From Chloroflexota bacterium (GTDB lineage Bacteria; Chloroflexota; Anaerolineae; DTLA01), in contig JADBJK010000037.1 of NCBI GenBank assembly GCA_014874485.1, positions 1-55,025 of the forward strand: DNA of 55,025 nt. Reading direction: 5' to 3'. The first letter of the stretch is position 1, and every line of letters starts with the position of its first letter. The position numbers were made by a program, and so were the translations under genes. Positions 1 to 8,459 of this stretch are shown one piece after another. The notes under the pieces were generated by a model. It searched no databases. It was not told where the DNA came from and saw only the letters and a program-made list of their open reading frames with translations.

Positions 1-577
1 GCCGTAGTATGTCGGGCATTGATATTTCCTGCATAGCGCCTCCCATGCGACAGTCTCACAACGAGGGCGCATTTTAGCAGGCCCACCAATATAAATGCAA
101 TTGCCCTGCGGCTCTCATTTGAGTATAACGCACAGCACGCCACGCAGGTGCGGATGTACCACCGGCGGGATGGCGGCCGGGCGTTTGGATCGCGGCATGT
201 CAGCCCGCAGGCCGCGCGGGGCTGAACCCCCGCGCTGAAGGGGCGAAGCCCCGATGGGGCTGGGGTAGCCCGCAGGGCTTTGCCCATGTAGCCCGACGGG
301 GTTAGCGTCGGGCGGTGGGCCGCGCGGGGCTGAACCCCCGCGCTGAAGGGGCGAAGCCCCGATGGGGCTGGGGTAGCCCGCAGGGGTTTGCCCGTGCAGC
401 CCGATGGGGCTAGCCACGGGCGGGGGCCGCGCGGGGCTGAACCCCCGCGCTGAAGGGGCGAAGCCCCGATGGGGCTGGGCAGGGCGCGGCGGGGCGTGCA
501 TTCCGTCACCCGCTGGGAGAGGGCCAGGGTGAGGGGTGGGCCGAGTCGGAGAGGGTTGGGGTGGGGGCGGCACTCAT
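1..577. other. Non-coding stretch at window start
   Basis: I see no convincing gene here. The first 200 bases are unremarkable. The rest is dominated by the GC-rich tandem repeats listed separately, and at about 505-556 there is a half copy of the dispersed palindrome family that recurs at 10189-10272 and 53838-53991. Long open frames across it on both strands are by-products of the GC-rich repeats. Confidence 0.7.
211..479. repeat. Three tandem ~107-bp GC-rich repeats
   Basis: Copies begin near 211, 319 and 426, so the period is 107-108 bp; the third copy is cut short. Each contains several GGGGC...GCCCC inverted repeats such as GGGGCGAAGCCCC, so the transcript or single strand would fold into a string of short hairpins. 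No coding function is supported. Confidence 0.8.
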
Positions 578-606
578 TTGCCTTGCACCGCCCGTCAGGG
601 TATGAT
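578..606 (+). promoter_or_regulatory. Candidate sigma70-type promoter for the 631 hydrolase
   Basis: TTGCCT (578-583) and TATGAT (601-606) are separated by 17 bp. This matches the housekeeping consensus at 4 and 5 of 6 positions and lies about 25 bp upstream of the chosen start codon. The trmD promoter has the same -10 hexamer in the same short context. Confidence 0.45.
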
Positions 607-630
607 TGCCCAAGCACGACCAAAGGCCGA

Positions 631-1773
631 ATGCCGATGACTTCTCCCTTCCGTTCGCAATCTCTGCGCCGCTTCTTGGGGAAACGCGGCTTCTGGGCGC
701 GCGTCCTAGCGGTGGCGCTGGCGGTCCTGGCGTGGCGGGGCGTGGACCGCCCTCCTGCGCCCCTGGTGGTGCCCGGCCCGCCGCAGGCCGTCGTTACCCG
801 CAACCCCAAACTGGGCCTGCACACGCGCCTCACCGACGAGGTGGAGCCGTGGAAAATCAAGCGTTCGCTCCAGATGGTGCGGGAGATGGGCGCGCCGTGG
901 ATCGTGGAGTACTTCCCCTGGGCCTACTACGAGCCCGACAAGGGCCGCTTTGACTGGACTCACGCCGACCTGGTGGTGGATCATGCGGTGGCCCAGGGGC
1001 TGACGGTCATCGCGCGGCTGGGGTTCGTGCCGGTGTGGGCGCGGCCCGAGGAGACTACGTTCACCTACCTGGACGAGGATGGCTACGACGACTTCGCCGA
1101 GTACGCAGCCGCCTTCGTGGAGCATTTTCGCGGGCGGGTCTCCCACGTGATCATCTGGAACGAGCCGAACCTGGCGTCCGAGTGGGGCAACCGCCCGCCC
1201 GACCCGCGGTCGTACACGGCGTTGCTCAAGGCAGCCTACGCGCGCATCAAGGCAGTCGCGCCCGAGGTCACGGTACTGGCCCCCGCCCTCGCGCCGACGC
1301 TGGCCCCGCCGGGCAACCCCTGGGCGATGGAAGACCTGGCGTTCCTGCAGGCGATGTACGACGCCGGGGCCGCGCCCTACTTTGACGCGCTGGCCGCCCA
1401 CACCTACGGCTGGGGGTTCCCTGCCGACGACCCGCCCGCGCCCGACAAGGTCAACTTCCGCCGCGTGGAACTGGTGCGCGCGCTGATGGAGGCCAACGGC
1501 GACGGCGGCAAGGCCGTGTTCATCACCGAGACGGGCTGGAACGACCATCCGCGCTGGACGAAGGCGGTCAAGCCGGCGCAGCGGATTGCGTACTCGGTGG
1601 AGGCGGCGCGCATGGCGTTGGAGGACTGGCCCTGGTGCCGGGCGCTGGTGTTCTGGGTGCTGCGCTTCCCGCGCCCGCAGTTGACCTACCAGGATGCCTT
1701 CACGTTCGTAACGTCCGACTTCGCGCCGAAGCCGGTGTATCTGGCGATGCAGGAAGCGTATGCGGGCCGTTAG
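631..1773 (+). CDS. Membrane-anchored glycoside hydrolase, TIM-barrel (clan GH-A type)
   Basis: This 380-aa protein probably cleaves a polysaccharide outside the cell. Residues about 17-37 form one hydrophobic segment after an Arg-rich start, so it is likely a signal anchor; the rest reads as a (beta/alpha)8 barrel. IIWNEPN places the acid/base Glu at residue 178 and ITETGWN the nucleophile Glu at residue 300, the spacing expected of clan GH-A enzymes (GH5/GH39-like). ATG at 631 is used because it follows the promoter and begins the natural N-terminus; ATG at 637 is an alternative. It stands alone before a repeat array. The exact GH family and substrate cannot be told from the motifs. Confidence 0.8.
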   Translation: MPMTSPFRSQSLRRFLGKRGFWARVLAVALAVLAWRGVDRPPAPLVVPGPPQAVVTRNPKLGLHTRLTDEVEPWKIKRSLQMVREMGAPWIVEYFPWAYYEPDKGRFDWTHADLVVDHAVAQGLTVIARLGFVPVWARPEETTFTYLDEDGYDDFAEYAAAFVEHFRGRVSHVIIWNEPNLASEWGNRPPDPRSYTALLKAAYARIKAVAPEVTVLAPALAPTLAPPGNPWAMEDLAFLQAMYDAGAAPYFDALAAHTYGWGFPADDPPAPDKVNFRRVELVRALMEANGDGGKAVFITETGWNDHPRWTKAVKPAQRIAYSVEAARMALEDWPWCRALVFWVLRFPRPQLTYQDAFTFVTSDFAPKPVYLAMQEAYAGR

Positions 1774-1848
1774 CCGTTGGCTGTGGGCCATTGGCCGTTG
1801 GCCTTTAGCCTTTGGCCCAGTGGCTGTCCATAGAGGAAACTGTCCATT

Positions 1849-2452
1849 GTCATTGCGAGCGAAGCGAAGCATCTCGGTCGGCGAGATTCTTCGGCGCTCC
1901 GCGCCTCAGAATGACAGTCTACCGGGGATTGCTTCGGGCGCTGCGCGCCCTCGCAATGACAATCTCCGCCTGTCATGCTGGGCGAAGCGAAGCATCTCGG
2001 TCGGCGAGATTCTTCGGCGCTCCGCGCCTCAGAATGACAGTCTACCGGGGATTGCTTCGGGCGCTGCGCGCCCTCGCAATGACAATCTCCGCCTGTCATG
2101 CTGGGCGAAGCGAAGCATCTCGGCTGACGAGATTCTTCGGCGCTCCGCGCCTCAGAATGACAGCCTATCGGGGATTGCTTCGGGCGCTGCGCGCCCTCGC
2201 AATGACAATCTCCGCCTGTCATGCTGAGCGAAGCGAAGCATCTCGGCTGACGAGATTCTTCGGCGCTCCGCGCCTCAGAATGACAGCCTATCGGGGATTG
2301 CTTCGGGCGCTGCGCGCCCTCGCAATGACAATCTCCGCCTGTCATGCTGAGCGAAGCGAAGCATCTCGGCTGACGAGATTCTTCGGCGCTCCGCGCCTCA
2401 GAATGACAGCCTATCGGGGATTGCTTCGGGCGCTGCGCGCCCTCGCAATGAC
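1849..2452. repeat. Five tandem 123-bp repeats of a dispersed inverted-repeat element
   Basis: Units start at 1849, 1971, 2094, 2217 and 2340. Each begins with TGTCAT..GC and ends with CTCGCAATGACA, so the unit termini are inverted repeats, and an internal CAGAATGACA marks a second half. Because the period is 41 codons, long repetitive open frames appear on both strands; these are not genes. The same element occurs at 48743-48816 and 48871-48978. The flanks, 1774-1848 and 2453-2504, hold nothing recognisable. Confidence 0.85.
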
Positions 2453-2504
2453 ACACCATCCAAAGGCGAAGGGCTGTCTGGGAGCGGCGCACGCAGGAGG
2501 GACC

Positions 2505-3311
2505 ATGACTCGCAAACGGTGGCTTATCATGGGGGGCATCGCCGTCGCGGTGGCGGCGATTGTGCTGCTGCGCCTGTTGGGCGGCGGCGAGAGCGACAAG
2601 GTCTGGGCGCGCATCCGGCGCGAGGGTGTCCTGCGCGTCGGGATGGACGCCAGTTACCCTCCCTTTGAGTTCGTGAACGGCGAGGGGAAGTTCCACGGGC
2701 TGGACGTGGACCTGGCCCAGGCGCTGGCCGACCGGTGGGGTGTGCGGTTGGAAATCGCCAACGTGGGGTTTGACGGGCTGTACGACGCGCTGCGGGACAA
2801 GAAGTTTGACCTCATCGTGTCGGCGCTCCCCTACGACCCGTTCCTGCGCAAGGATTTTGCTTTCTCGTACGCGTACTTCAACGCGGGCCTGCGCTGGGTG
2901 GCCCGGCCCGATGTCCTGGCGACGCTCGGCGACCCTTCGGGCAGGCGCGTGGCGGTGCAGACCGGCTCGGCTGCCGACGTGCAGGCGCGGACGCTCCAGC
3001 GGCGCTTCCCGCAGATGGCGCTGGTCATGCGGGACGAGGTGGCGCAGGTGGGCGAGGCGCTGGCCATCGGGGATGCCGACGCGGCCATCCTGGACGGCGT
3101 GAGCGCGCTCCAGTTCGTGGCCGCGCACACGGAGTTTGCCGTCGGCGACACGCTCCTCACCGACGAGCCGTATGTCATCGCCATGCCGCTGGACGCGCCC
3201 ACGCTGAAGCGCGAGGTCAACGCGGCGCTGGTGGATTTCCGCGAGTCGGGGCGGATGGACGCCTGGGTCGCGGCGTGGGTGGGCGCGCCGACTACGGGGC
3301 CAGGACGTTGA
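2505..3311 (+). CDS. Extracellular solute-binding protein, family 3 (polar amino acid type)
   Basis: This 268-aa protein has the SBP_bac_3 fold that captures amino acids or similar small ligands for an ABC importer. A hydrophobic N-terminal segment (about residues 6-25) without a lipobox Cys suggests a membrane anchor. The family signature follows: LRVGMDASYPPFEF, then FHGLDVDLAQALADRWG and FDGLYDALRDKKFDLIVSAL. The start is fixed by AGGAGGG ending 4 bases before ATG 2505. No permease or ATPase gene is adjacent, so its partners lie elsewhere or it has a sensing role. The 3' end overlaps the convergent lipoprotein gene by 20 bp. Confidence 0.85.
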   Translation: MTRKRWLIMGGIAVAVAAIVLLRLLGGGESDKVWARIRREGVLRVGMDASYPPFEFVNGEGKFHGLDVDLAQALADRWGVRLEIANVGFDGLYDALRDKKFDLIVSALPYDPFLRKDFAFSYAYFNAGLRWVARPDVLATLGDPSGRRVAVQTGSAADVQARTLQRRFPQMALVMRDEVAQVGEALAIGDADAAILDGVSALQFVAAHTEFAVGDTLLTDEPYVIAMPLDAPTLKREVNAALVDFRESGRMDAWVAAWVGAPTTGPGR

Positions 3312-3702
3312 AGTCGGCGGTGAGCGACTGCCCGGCCCGGATGGTCAGCATCCGCTTGGCGAGGATGGTGTTCTCGCCGTGGACGATTTCCAGCAGGTAT
3401 TGGCCGTAGGCGAGTTGCACGCTGTACTTGCCGTCGGCGTCGGGGGTGAGTTCAAACAGCGGCTCGCCCTGGATGAAGACGGGCTGGCCGCCGGAGTGTT
3501 TCGGCTGCTCCAGCAGGCTGATGCGCACCCTCACGTCGGTGGCGGGCTGGCCGATGTTGGACTTGTCGGTCAGGGGCTTGTCGGCCGACCGCGCGTAGGT
3601 TACTTTCCCCGATACGGTTCCGTAGATGGTGTTGGGCTGGCTCTTGCAGGCCACGGCAAAAGCGGCGCACAGGACGAGCAGCAACACCGCTGTCTTCTTC
3701 AT
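3292..3702 (-). CDS. Small secreted lipoprotein with carboxypeptidase-regulatory-like beta sandwich
   Basis: A 136-aa protein beginning MKKTAVLLL with a hydrophobic leader and a probable lipobox FAVAC (Cys19), so it is likely lipid-anchored outside the membrane. The mature part (GTVSGKVTYARS..., then DADGKYSVQLAYGQYLLEI) resembles the carboxypeptidase regulatory-like or Cna-B-type sandwich that usually serves as a structural or binding module. GGAGG lies just upstream of ATG 3702. The function is unknown. The gene is monocistronic and divergent from trmD. Confidence 0.7.
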   Translation of the reverse strand: MKKTAVLLLVLCAAFAVACKSQPNTIYGTVSGKVTYARSADKPLTDKSNIGQPATDVRVRISLLEQPKHSGGQPVFIQGEPLFELTPDADGKYSVQLAYGQYLLEIVHGENTILAKRMLTIRAGQSLTADFNVLAP

Positions 3703-3734
3703 GCTGTCGGTTCCTCCGAACGGCGGCGCGGGCC

Positions 3735-3763
3735 TTGCGTTTCCCGCGGCTTCAGGGTATGAT
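3735..3763 (+). promoter_or_regulatory. Candidate promoter for the trmD cluster
   Basis: TTGCGT (3735-3740) and TATGAT (3758-3763) with a 17-bp spacer, about 55 bp before the trmD start. The -35 match is weak; the -10 is good and preceded by GGG. Confidence 0.35.
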
Positions 3764-3816
3764 TGCACCGCGAATTATAGCACAGCGGCGCGGATTGCGG
3801 GAAAATCGGAGGCGGT

Positions 3817-4593
3817 ATGCGGCTGGAGTTTGACATCCTGACCCTGTTCCCCAACATGTTCCAGGGGCCGCTGCAGGAGAGCATCCTCAAGCGGGCGATG
3901 GAGGCGGGCATCGTCGCGGTGCGGGTGCACAACATCCGCGACTACGCGCCGGGCAAGCACCGCCAGACCGACGACACGCCCTACGGTGGTGGGGGCGGGA
4001 TGGTGATGAAGCCCGAACCCATCTGGAACGCGGCGGAGGCGGTGCTGGGCGAGGACATCGCCCGCAGGGGACAGGACGTGGCGGTGGTGCTGATGAGCCC
4101 GCAGGGGCGGCTGTTCTCGCACGCCGTGGCCCGCGAGTTGGCCCGCTATCGGCGCATCGTGCTCATCTGCGGGCGGTACGAGGGGGTGGACGAGCGCATC
4201 CGCGAACTCCTGGCCACCGACGAAATCTCCATCGGCGACTACGTGCTGTCGGGGGGCGAACTGCCCGCGATGGTGGTGGTGGAGGCGGTAACGCGGCTCC
4301 TGCCCGGCGTGCTGGGCGACCCGGGCGCGACGTTTGAGGATTCCCACGCCGAGGGGCTGTTGGAGTATCCGCAGTACACGCGCCCCGCCGAATTTCGCGG
4401 GCTGAAGGTGCCGGAGGAACTGCTGTCGGGCAACCACGCCGAGGTGGTGCGCTGGCGGCGCGAGCAGTCGCTGCGGCGGACGCTGGAGCGGCGGCCCGAT
4501 CTGCTGAAGAAAGCGAACCTCACGGCGGCGGATCGGGAGTTCCTGCGGCGCTTGGGCTGGGGCGAGGGCGAAGACGCAGACGGGCAGGACTGA
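3817..4593 (+). CDS. trmD: tRNA (guanine-37-N1)-methyltransferase
   Basis: At 258 aa it is the usual length for TrmD, the SPOUT-fold enzyme that uses S-adenosylmethionine to methylate G37 next to the anticodon and prevent +1 frameshifting. Diagnostic stretches are the N-terminal [39 protein letters not shown] and [14 protein letters not shown], which form the knotted cofactor site, plus a C-terminal domain with the typical basic helices. CGGAGGCGG precedes the ATG. rplS follows 64 bp downstream, the common trmD-rplS order, although rimM and rpsP are not upstream here. Confidence 0.97.
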   Translation: MRLEFDILTLFPNMFQGPLQESILKRAMEAGIVAVRVHNIRDYAPGKHRQTDDTPYGGGGGMVMKPEPIWNAAEAVLGEDIARRGQDVAVVLMSPQGRLFSHAVARELARYRRIVLICGRYEGVDERIRELLATDEISIGDYVLSGGELPAMVVVEAVTRLLPGVLGDPGATFEDSHAEGLLEYPQYTRPAEFRGLKVPEELLSGNHAEVVRWRREQSLRRTLERRPDLLKKANLTAADREFLRRLGWGEGEDADGQD

Positions 4594-4594
4594 T

Positions 4595-4623
4595 TTGCGG
4601 AAATTGCGGCACTAGACTATAAT
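4595..4623 (+). promoter_or_regulatory. Possible promoter for rplS
   Basis: TTGCGG (4595-4600), 17 bp, then a perfect TATAAT (4618-4623), 34 bp before the rplS start. The -35 is poor, so rplS may be transcribed both from here and from the trmD promoter. Confidence 0.4.
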
Positions 4624-4657
4624 GCGTCTTTGCCATTATGACCGGAGGTTGCACAGC

Positions 4658-5023
4658 ATGAGCGAACTCTTGAAATCTGTGGAGCGGCTTGAGCCGAATC
4701 CGAATATACCCCCGTTGGCCCCTGGCGACACGGTGCGCGTTCACAGCCGCATCGTGGAGGGCGACCGCGAGCGCATTCAGTTGGTGCAGGGTGTGGTGAT
4801 CCGCATCAAGAAGGGCGGGCCTGCGGCCAGTTTCACGGTGCGCCGAATCGGGGCGCACGGCGTGGGCGTGGAGCGCACGTTCCCCTTCCATTCGCCTCGC
4901 GTGGAGAAGGTGGAAGTCCTTCGCCACGGCAAGGTGCGCCGCGCCAAACTGTACTTCCTGCGTGGACGCGGTGGCAAGTCCGCACGCCTGCGCGAACGCC
5001 GGATTGAGACGCCCGCCGAATAG
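4658..5023 (+). CDS. rplS: 50S ribosomal protein L19
   Basis: This 121-aa protein is L19, which sits at the 30S-50S interface. Landmarks are PGDTVRVHSRIVEGDRERIQ, QGVVIRIKKGG, the strongly conserved FTVRRIGAHGVGVERTFPFH, and KVRRAKLYFLRGRGGKSARL near the basic C-terminus. The start at MSELLKSVE is chosen because GGAGG lies about 9 bases upstream; the frame is open further 5' but has no ribosome binding site there. Confidence 0.97.
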   Translation: MSELLKSVERLEPNPNIPPLAPGDTVRVHSRIVEGDRERIQLVQGVVIRIKKGGPAASFTVRRIGAHGVGVERTFPFHSPRVEKVEVLRHGKVRRAKLYFLRGRGGKSARLRERRIETPAE

Positions 5024-5050
5024 CGGGCCTTTCGCGCTCGTTGCGCGCCT

Positions 5051-5713
5051 ATGACGCCGCACCGTCCGGCTCCCACCCTGGCCGAAGAGCAGGCCCTGCT
5101 GGCGGCAGGGTACCGCATCATCGCGGGCTTGGACGAGGCGGGGCGGGGGACATGGGCCGGGCCGGTGGCTGCCGCAGCGGTGGTGCTTCCCCTTGACAGC
5201 GCTGACAGGCTTGCCGCGCTGGAGGGCGTGTGCGATTCCAAGATGCTCCACCCGCGCAGGCGTGAGGAGTTGGAGGCGCGGATCGCGGAAGCAGCGGTGG
5301 CCGTGGGGTTTGGCCTGGCGTCGGCATCCGAGATTGACGACCTGGGCATCCTGCCCGCGACGCGCCTGGCCATGCGGCGGGCCATCGCCAACCTGGGCAT
5401 TGCGGCAGAGTTCCTGCTGATTGACGCGGTGAAACTGCCGCAGGAGAAGACCTATCAGAAGAGCATCGTCCGAGGCGATGCTCTTTGTTTTTCCGTGGCG
5501 GCGGCGTCCATCGTGGCGAAGGTGCGCCGCGATCGCCTCATGGCCGAACTGGACGCCCTGTACCCGGGCTACGGGTTCGCGCAGCACAAGGGGTACGGGA
5601 CGGCGCAGCACCTGAAGGCTCTGCAGGCGCTGGGGCCGTGCCCGATTCATCGGCGAACGTTTGCGCCGGTGCGCGCCTGCCTGGAGTTGCGGACTCGGAG
5701 CGGGCAGCCATGA
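5051..5713 (+). CDS. rnhB: Ribonuclease HII
   Basis: A 220-aa RNase HII, which cuts the RNA strand of RNA-DNA hybrids and starts removal of single ribonucleotides from DNA. The signature DEAGRG is at residues 28-33 and supplies the first two acidic metal ligands; DSKML, LIDAVKLP and the SIVAKVRRD motif follow in order, giving the remaining catalytic Asp residues. The stop overlaps the yraN start (ATGA), so the two are translationally coupled. Confidence 0.96.
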   Translation: MTPHRPAPTLAEEQALLAAGYRIIAGLDEAGRGTWAGPVAAAAVVLPLDSADRLAALEGVCDSKMLHPRRREELEARIAEAAVAVGFGLASASEIDDLGILPATRLAMRRAIANLGIAAEFLLIDAVKLPQEKTYQKSIVRGDALCFSVAAASIVAKVRRDRLMAELDALYPGYGFAQHKGYGTAQHLKALQALGPCPIHRRTFAPVRACLELRTRSGQP

Positions 5714-6075
5714 GCACGCGGCAGCAGCGGCTGGGCGCGTTCGGCGAGGAGGTGGCCGTCCGCAGACTTCAGGAGTTGGGCTACCGGGTGCTGGAGCGCA
5801 ACTACCGGTGCGCCGTCGGCGAGATTGACATCGTGGCCATGGACGGCGAGGTGCTGGCTTTTGTGGAAGTGCGCACGCGGCGCGGCGACCGCATGGGGAC
5901 GCCGGAGGAGTCGGTCGGCCCGCGCAAGCAGCGCAAGATGATTGAGGTTGCCCAGACCTACGTGGCCGAGCGCGGATACACAGGCGAGTGGCGGCTGGAT
6001 GTGGTGGCCGTGGCGCTGGACGCGCGGGGTCGCGTGGAACGGTGCGAGGTGATCGCCAATGCCGTGGGAGCGTAA
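5710..6075 (+). CDS. yraN: YraN family (UPF0102) endonuclease-like protein
   Basis: A 121-aa protein of the YraN/UPF0102 family, which has a Holliday-junction-resolvase-like fold and is commonly beside rnhB. The motif GEIDIVAMDGEVLAFVEVR contains the expected D-(x)n-E-x-V/K-type nuclease-like core. It starts at the ATG of the ATGA overlap with rnhB and itself overlaps miaA by 17 bp, so the four genes appear to form one tight operon. The biochemical role is not established for the family. Confidence 0.93.
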   Translation: MSTRQQRLGAFGEEVAVRRLQELGYRVLERNYRCAVGEIDIVAMDGEVLAFVEVRTRRGDRMGTPEESVGPRKQRKMIEVAQTYVAERGYTGEWRLDVVAVALDARGRVERCEVIANAVGA

Positions 6076-7012
6076 CGGCCCGCTGATTCTCATCGTGGGG
6101 CCGACGGCGGTGGGCAAGACGGCGCTGTCCATCCGCCTGGCCGAGCGGTTCGGTGGGGAAATCGTGTCCGCCGACTCGCGCCAAATCTACCGCGGCATGG
6201 ATATCGGCACGGCCAAGGCCACGCCCGAAGAGCGCGCCCGGGTGCCCCACCACCTGCTGGACATCGTGTCGCCCGACCAATGGTACACCGTGGCCGAGTT
6301 CCAAGAGGCGGCGACGCAGGCCATCGCCGACATCCACAGGCGCGGACGCTTGCCCTTCCTGGTGGGCGGGAGCGGCCTCTATGTTCGCGCCGTGGCCGAG
6401 GGGCTGGAGATTCCCCGCGTTCCGCCCAACCCCGAACTGCGCGCCGAGTTGGAGGCGCTGGCCGCCACGAACCCCGACGCCTTGCGCGCGCGGCTGGCCG
6501 AACTGGACCCCCAGGCGGCGGCCCGCATTGACCCCCGCAACGTGCGCCGCGTCATCCGCGCGTTGGAGGTGTGCCTGAGCACGGGGAAGCCGATTTCGCA
6601 GTTGCAGACCAAGCGCCCGCCGGACTACCGGATGCTGTGGATTGGGCTGACGCTGCCGCGCGCGGAGTTGTACAGGCGGATTGACGCGCGCGTGGAGCGC
6701 ATGCTAGAATTGGGCCTCGTGGAGGAGGTACGGCGGTTGGCCGCGCAGGGCTACTCGTGGGATGCACCCGCCATGACCGGCGTGGGCTACCGCCAGATCG
6801 GGGCCTATCTTCGGGGCGAGTGCTCGCTGGACGAGGCGGTGCGCGAAATCAAACGGGCAACCCGCCGCTTCGTGCGCCAGCAGGCCAACTGGTTCCGAGC
6901 GGACGATCCCAGGATTCGCTGGCTGCGCAGCGACGAAGACGCGGAGAGACAAGCCGCAGCGTTGATCCAGGGGTTCCTGGAAGGCAAGGAGGACGTATGC
7001 GAAAGTTCCTAG
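6059..7012 (+). CDS. miaA: tRNA dimethylallyltransferase
   Basis: A 317-aa MiaA, which transfers a dimethylallyl group to N6 of A37 in tRNAs that read codons starting with U. The P-loop GPTAVGKT is at residues 14-21, followed by IVSADSRQIYRGMDIGTAK, the FLVGGSGLYVRA motif and FVRQQANWFR near the C-terminus. It therefore modifies the same anticodon-adjacent position 37 as the upstream TrmD. It overlaps yraN at its start and the downstream membrane-protein gene at its end. Confidence 0.97.
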   Translation: MPWERNGPLILIVGPTAVGKTALSIRLAERFGGEIVSADSRQIYRGMDIGTAKATPEERARVPHHLLDIVSPDQWYTVAEFQEAATQAIADIHRRGRLPFLVGGSGLYVRAVAEGLEIPRVPPNPELRAELEALAATNPDALRARLAELDPQAAARIDPRNVRRVIRALEVCLSTGKPISQLQTKRPPDYRMLWIGLTLPRAELYRRIDARVERMLELGLVEEVRRLAAQGYSWDAPAMTGVGYRQIGAYLRGECSLDEAVREIKRATRRFVRQQANWFRADDPRIRWLRSDEDAERQAAALIQGFLEGKEDVCESS

Positions 7013-8040
7013 CCGGTCTGCTGGCTCTGGTGTTCATTTTCGGCTTCGCGCTGGAGGTGATCGGGTGGGCGACAGTGGAGGCGCTGTTCACCCCGGGCAC
7101 GTACACCGCCATTGTCCGCAGGCCCGAATTCGCGAACGCCGCGACGGGCCTGGTGCGCGAGCAGGTGGCGGCGGAGATGCTGAAGCAGGGCAGCGCGCTG
7201 GGGCCGCTGTTCACCGCCGACGACGCCGACTGGGTGGCCGAGCGACTCGTTACCGGCCCGTGGCTCACCGCGCAGATAGAGCGATGGCTGGGGGCGGTGT
7301 TTGACTGGGTCAGGACCGACAGCCCCCAGCCGCAACTGATCCTCTCCCTCACCGAACTGAAGCAGGACGTCCCCGACATCGCAGAAACGCTCCTCGCTCA
7401 GAAACTCCGCCAATTGCCCCCGTGCACGATGGAGCGGGCGGCGGCGGCGCTGGTGGCGCTCATGAGCGGGACCGAGATTCCGCTGTGCCTGCCGCCGAAC
7501 TTTGACGTGGATGGGTTTGTGCGCTCCGACATCCTGAACCTGCGCGGCCATGTGAACGAGGCCATGAGGTCCGTGCCCGATAGCGTGGACATCCTGGCGC
7601 TCGCCGAGGAGAGCGAGGACGGCGCTTCGCTGGCCGAGGGGCTGAACCAGGTTCGCCAGGCGCGGCTGGACGCTCGGCACTATCTCACGCTGCTGGGGGT
7701 GGCGACTCTCGGCGTGTTCCTGCTCATCGGCTTGCTGCGATGGAAGCCCGCGCGCGCCCTGTTCCAGTGGTGGGGCTGGTCGTTGCTCCTGGGCGGCGGG
7801 TTGGCGCTGGCTGCGTTCGGGATGTTCTACGCGGCGCGGGGCGCGTTGTGGCAGTGGGTGGCCACGTCCCCCAACGGTGCGCTGCCGGCGGACGTTGCGC
7901 AGATGGCGCAGGCGGCCTTTGACGGAGTCCTGGCGGCGGTGTGGGGCCGGGTGCTGCTTCTGGGCGGGGTGGGGGCAGCGGCCGGTCTGGCGCTGGCGGT
8001 GCTTTCGTTCGCGCTTCCGCGGGGACAGCGGGGAGCGTGA
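6997..8040 (+). CDS. Multi-pass membrane protein of unknown function
   Basis: A 347-aa protein I do not recognise by name. It has a hydrophobic N-terminal segment (about residues 4-25), a roughly 200-residue extracytoplasmic-looking domain rich in acidic residues, and three further hydrophobic segments near residues 229-249, 260-282 and 310-335, ending in a short basic tail. The start ATG 6997 is supported by AAGGAGGAC and overlaps the end of miaA by 16 bp, so it is the last gene of the trmD-miaA operon. The overall layout resembles uncharacterised Chloroflexota membrane proteins; no catalytic motif is visible. Confidence 0.75.
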   Translation: MRKFLAGLLALVFIFGFALEVIGWATVEALFTPGTYTAIVRRPEFANAATGLVREQVAAEMLKQGSALGPLFTADDADWVAERLVTGPWLTAQIERWLGAVFDWVRTDSPQPQLILSLTELKQDVPDIAETLLAQKLRQLPPCTMERAAAALVALMSGTEIPLCLPPNFDVDGFVRSDILNLRGHVNEAMRSVPDSVDILALAEESEDGASLAEGLNQVRQARLDARHYLTLLGVATLGVFLLIGLLRWKPARALFQWWGWSLLLGGGLALAAFGMFYAARGALWQWVATSPNGALPADVAQMAQAAFDGVLAAVWGRVLLLGGVGAAAGLALAVLSFALPRGQRGA

Positions 8041-8458
8041 GGGGGTTATCCAGGAATCGCACGCATCGCCGCGAATAGGAGGACAGGTCCGACGCACTTC
8101 CGATGGGTGGGCGAAGGGCGAGGGCGGCTGGCGGGGGCTATCCACGAATCGCACGCATCGCCGCGAATAGGAGGGCAGGTGCGACGCACTTCCGATGGGT
8201 GGGCGAAGGGCGAGGGCGGCTGGCGGGGGCTATCCACGAATCGCACGAATCGCCGCGAATAGGAGGACAGGTGCGACGCACTTCCGAAGTGCGTCGCACC
8301 TTGACGGCTGGCGGGGGTTATCCGCGAATCGCGCGAATTGCCGCGAATAGGAGGACAGGTGCGACGCACTTCCGATGGGTGGGCGAAGGGCGAGGGCGGC
8401 TGGCGGGGGTTATCCGCGAATCGCGCGAATTGCCGCGAGTAGGGCAGAGTGTTGCGGG
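8041..8458. repeat. Five tandem ~92-bp repeats
   Basis: Using GCGAATAGGA as an anchor, copies sit at 8071, 8163, 8255, 8343 and (as GCGAGTAGGG) 8435, so the spacing is 92, 92, 88 and 92 bp. The 88-bp unit has its second half replaced by the palindrome at 8269-8301. This fills the gap between two convergent genes; open frames across it are artefacts. Confidence 0.85.
8269..8301. repeat. Perfect palindrome built on GTGCGACGCAC
   Basis: Arms of 16 bp (8269-8284 and 8286-8301) flank a single base. The core GTGCGACGCAC recurs in inverted pairs at 39712-39748 and 48676-48709, always in intergenic DNA near gene ends, so it may serve as a bidirectional terminator or be a small mobile palindrome. Confidence 0.75.
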
Positions 8459-8459
8459 G

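Noticed and set aside
1770-3128. A long repetitive open frame on the minus strand across the 123-bp repeats
   Set aside because: The repeat period is divisible by three, so every frame stays open. The sequence runs on through the real solute-binding gene in the wrong frame.
4520-6337. A 605-codon minus-strand frame over rplS-rnhB-yraN
   Set aside because: The plus strand encodes well-known proteins there; the antisense product has no family features.
8041-8458. A CRISPR array
   Set aside because: The units are near identical across their whole length, with no variable spacers, and no cas genes are nearby.
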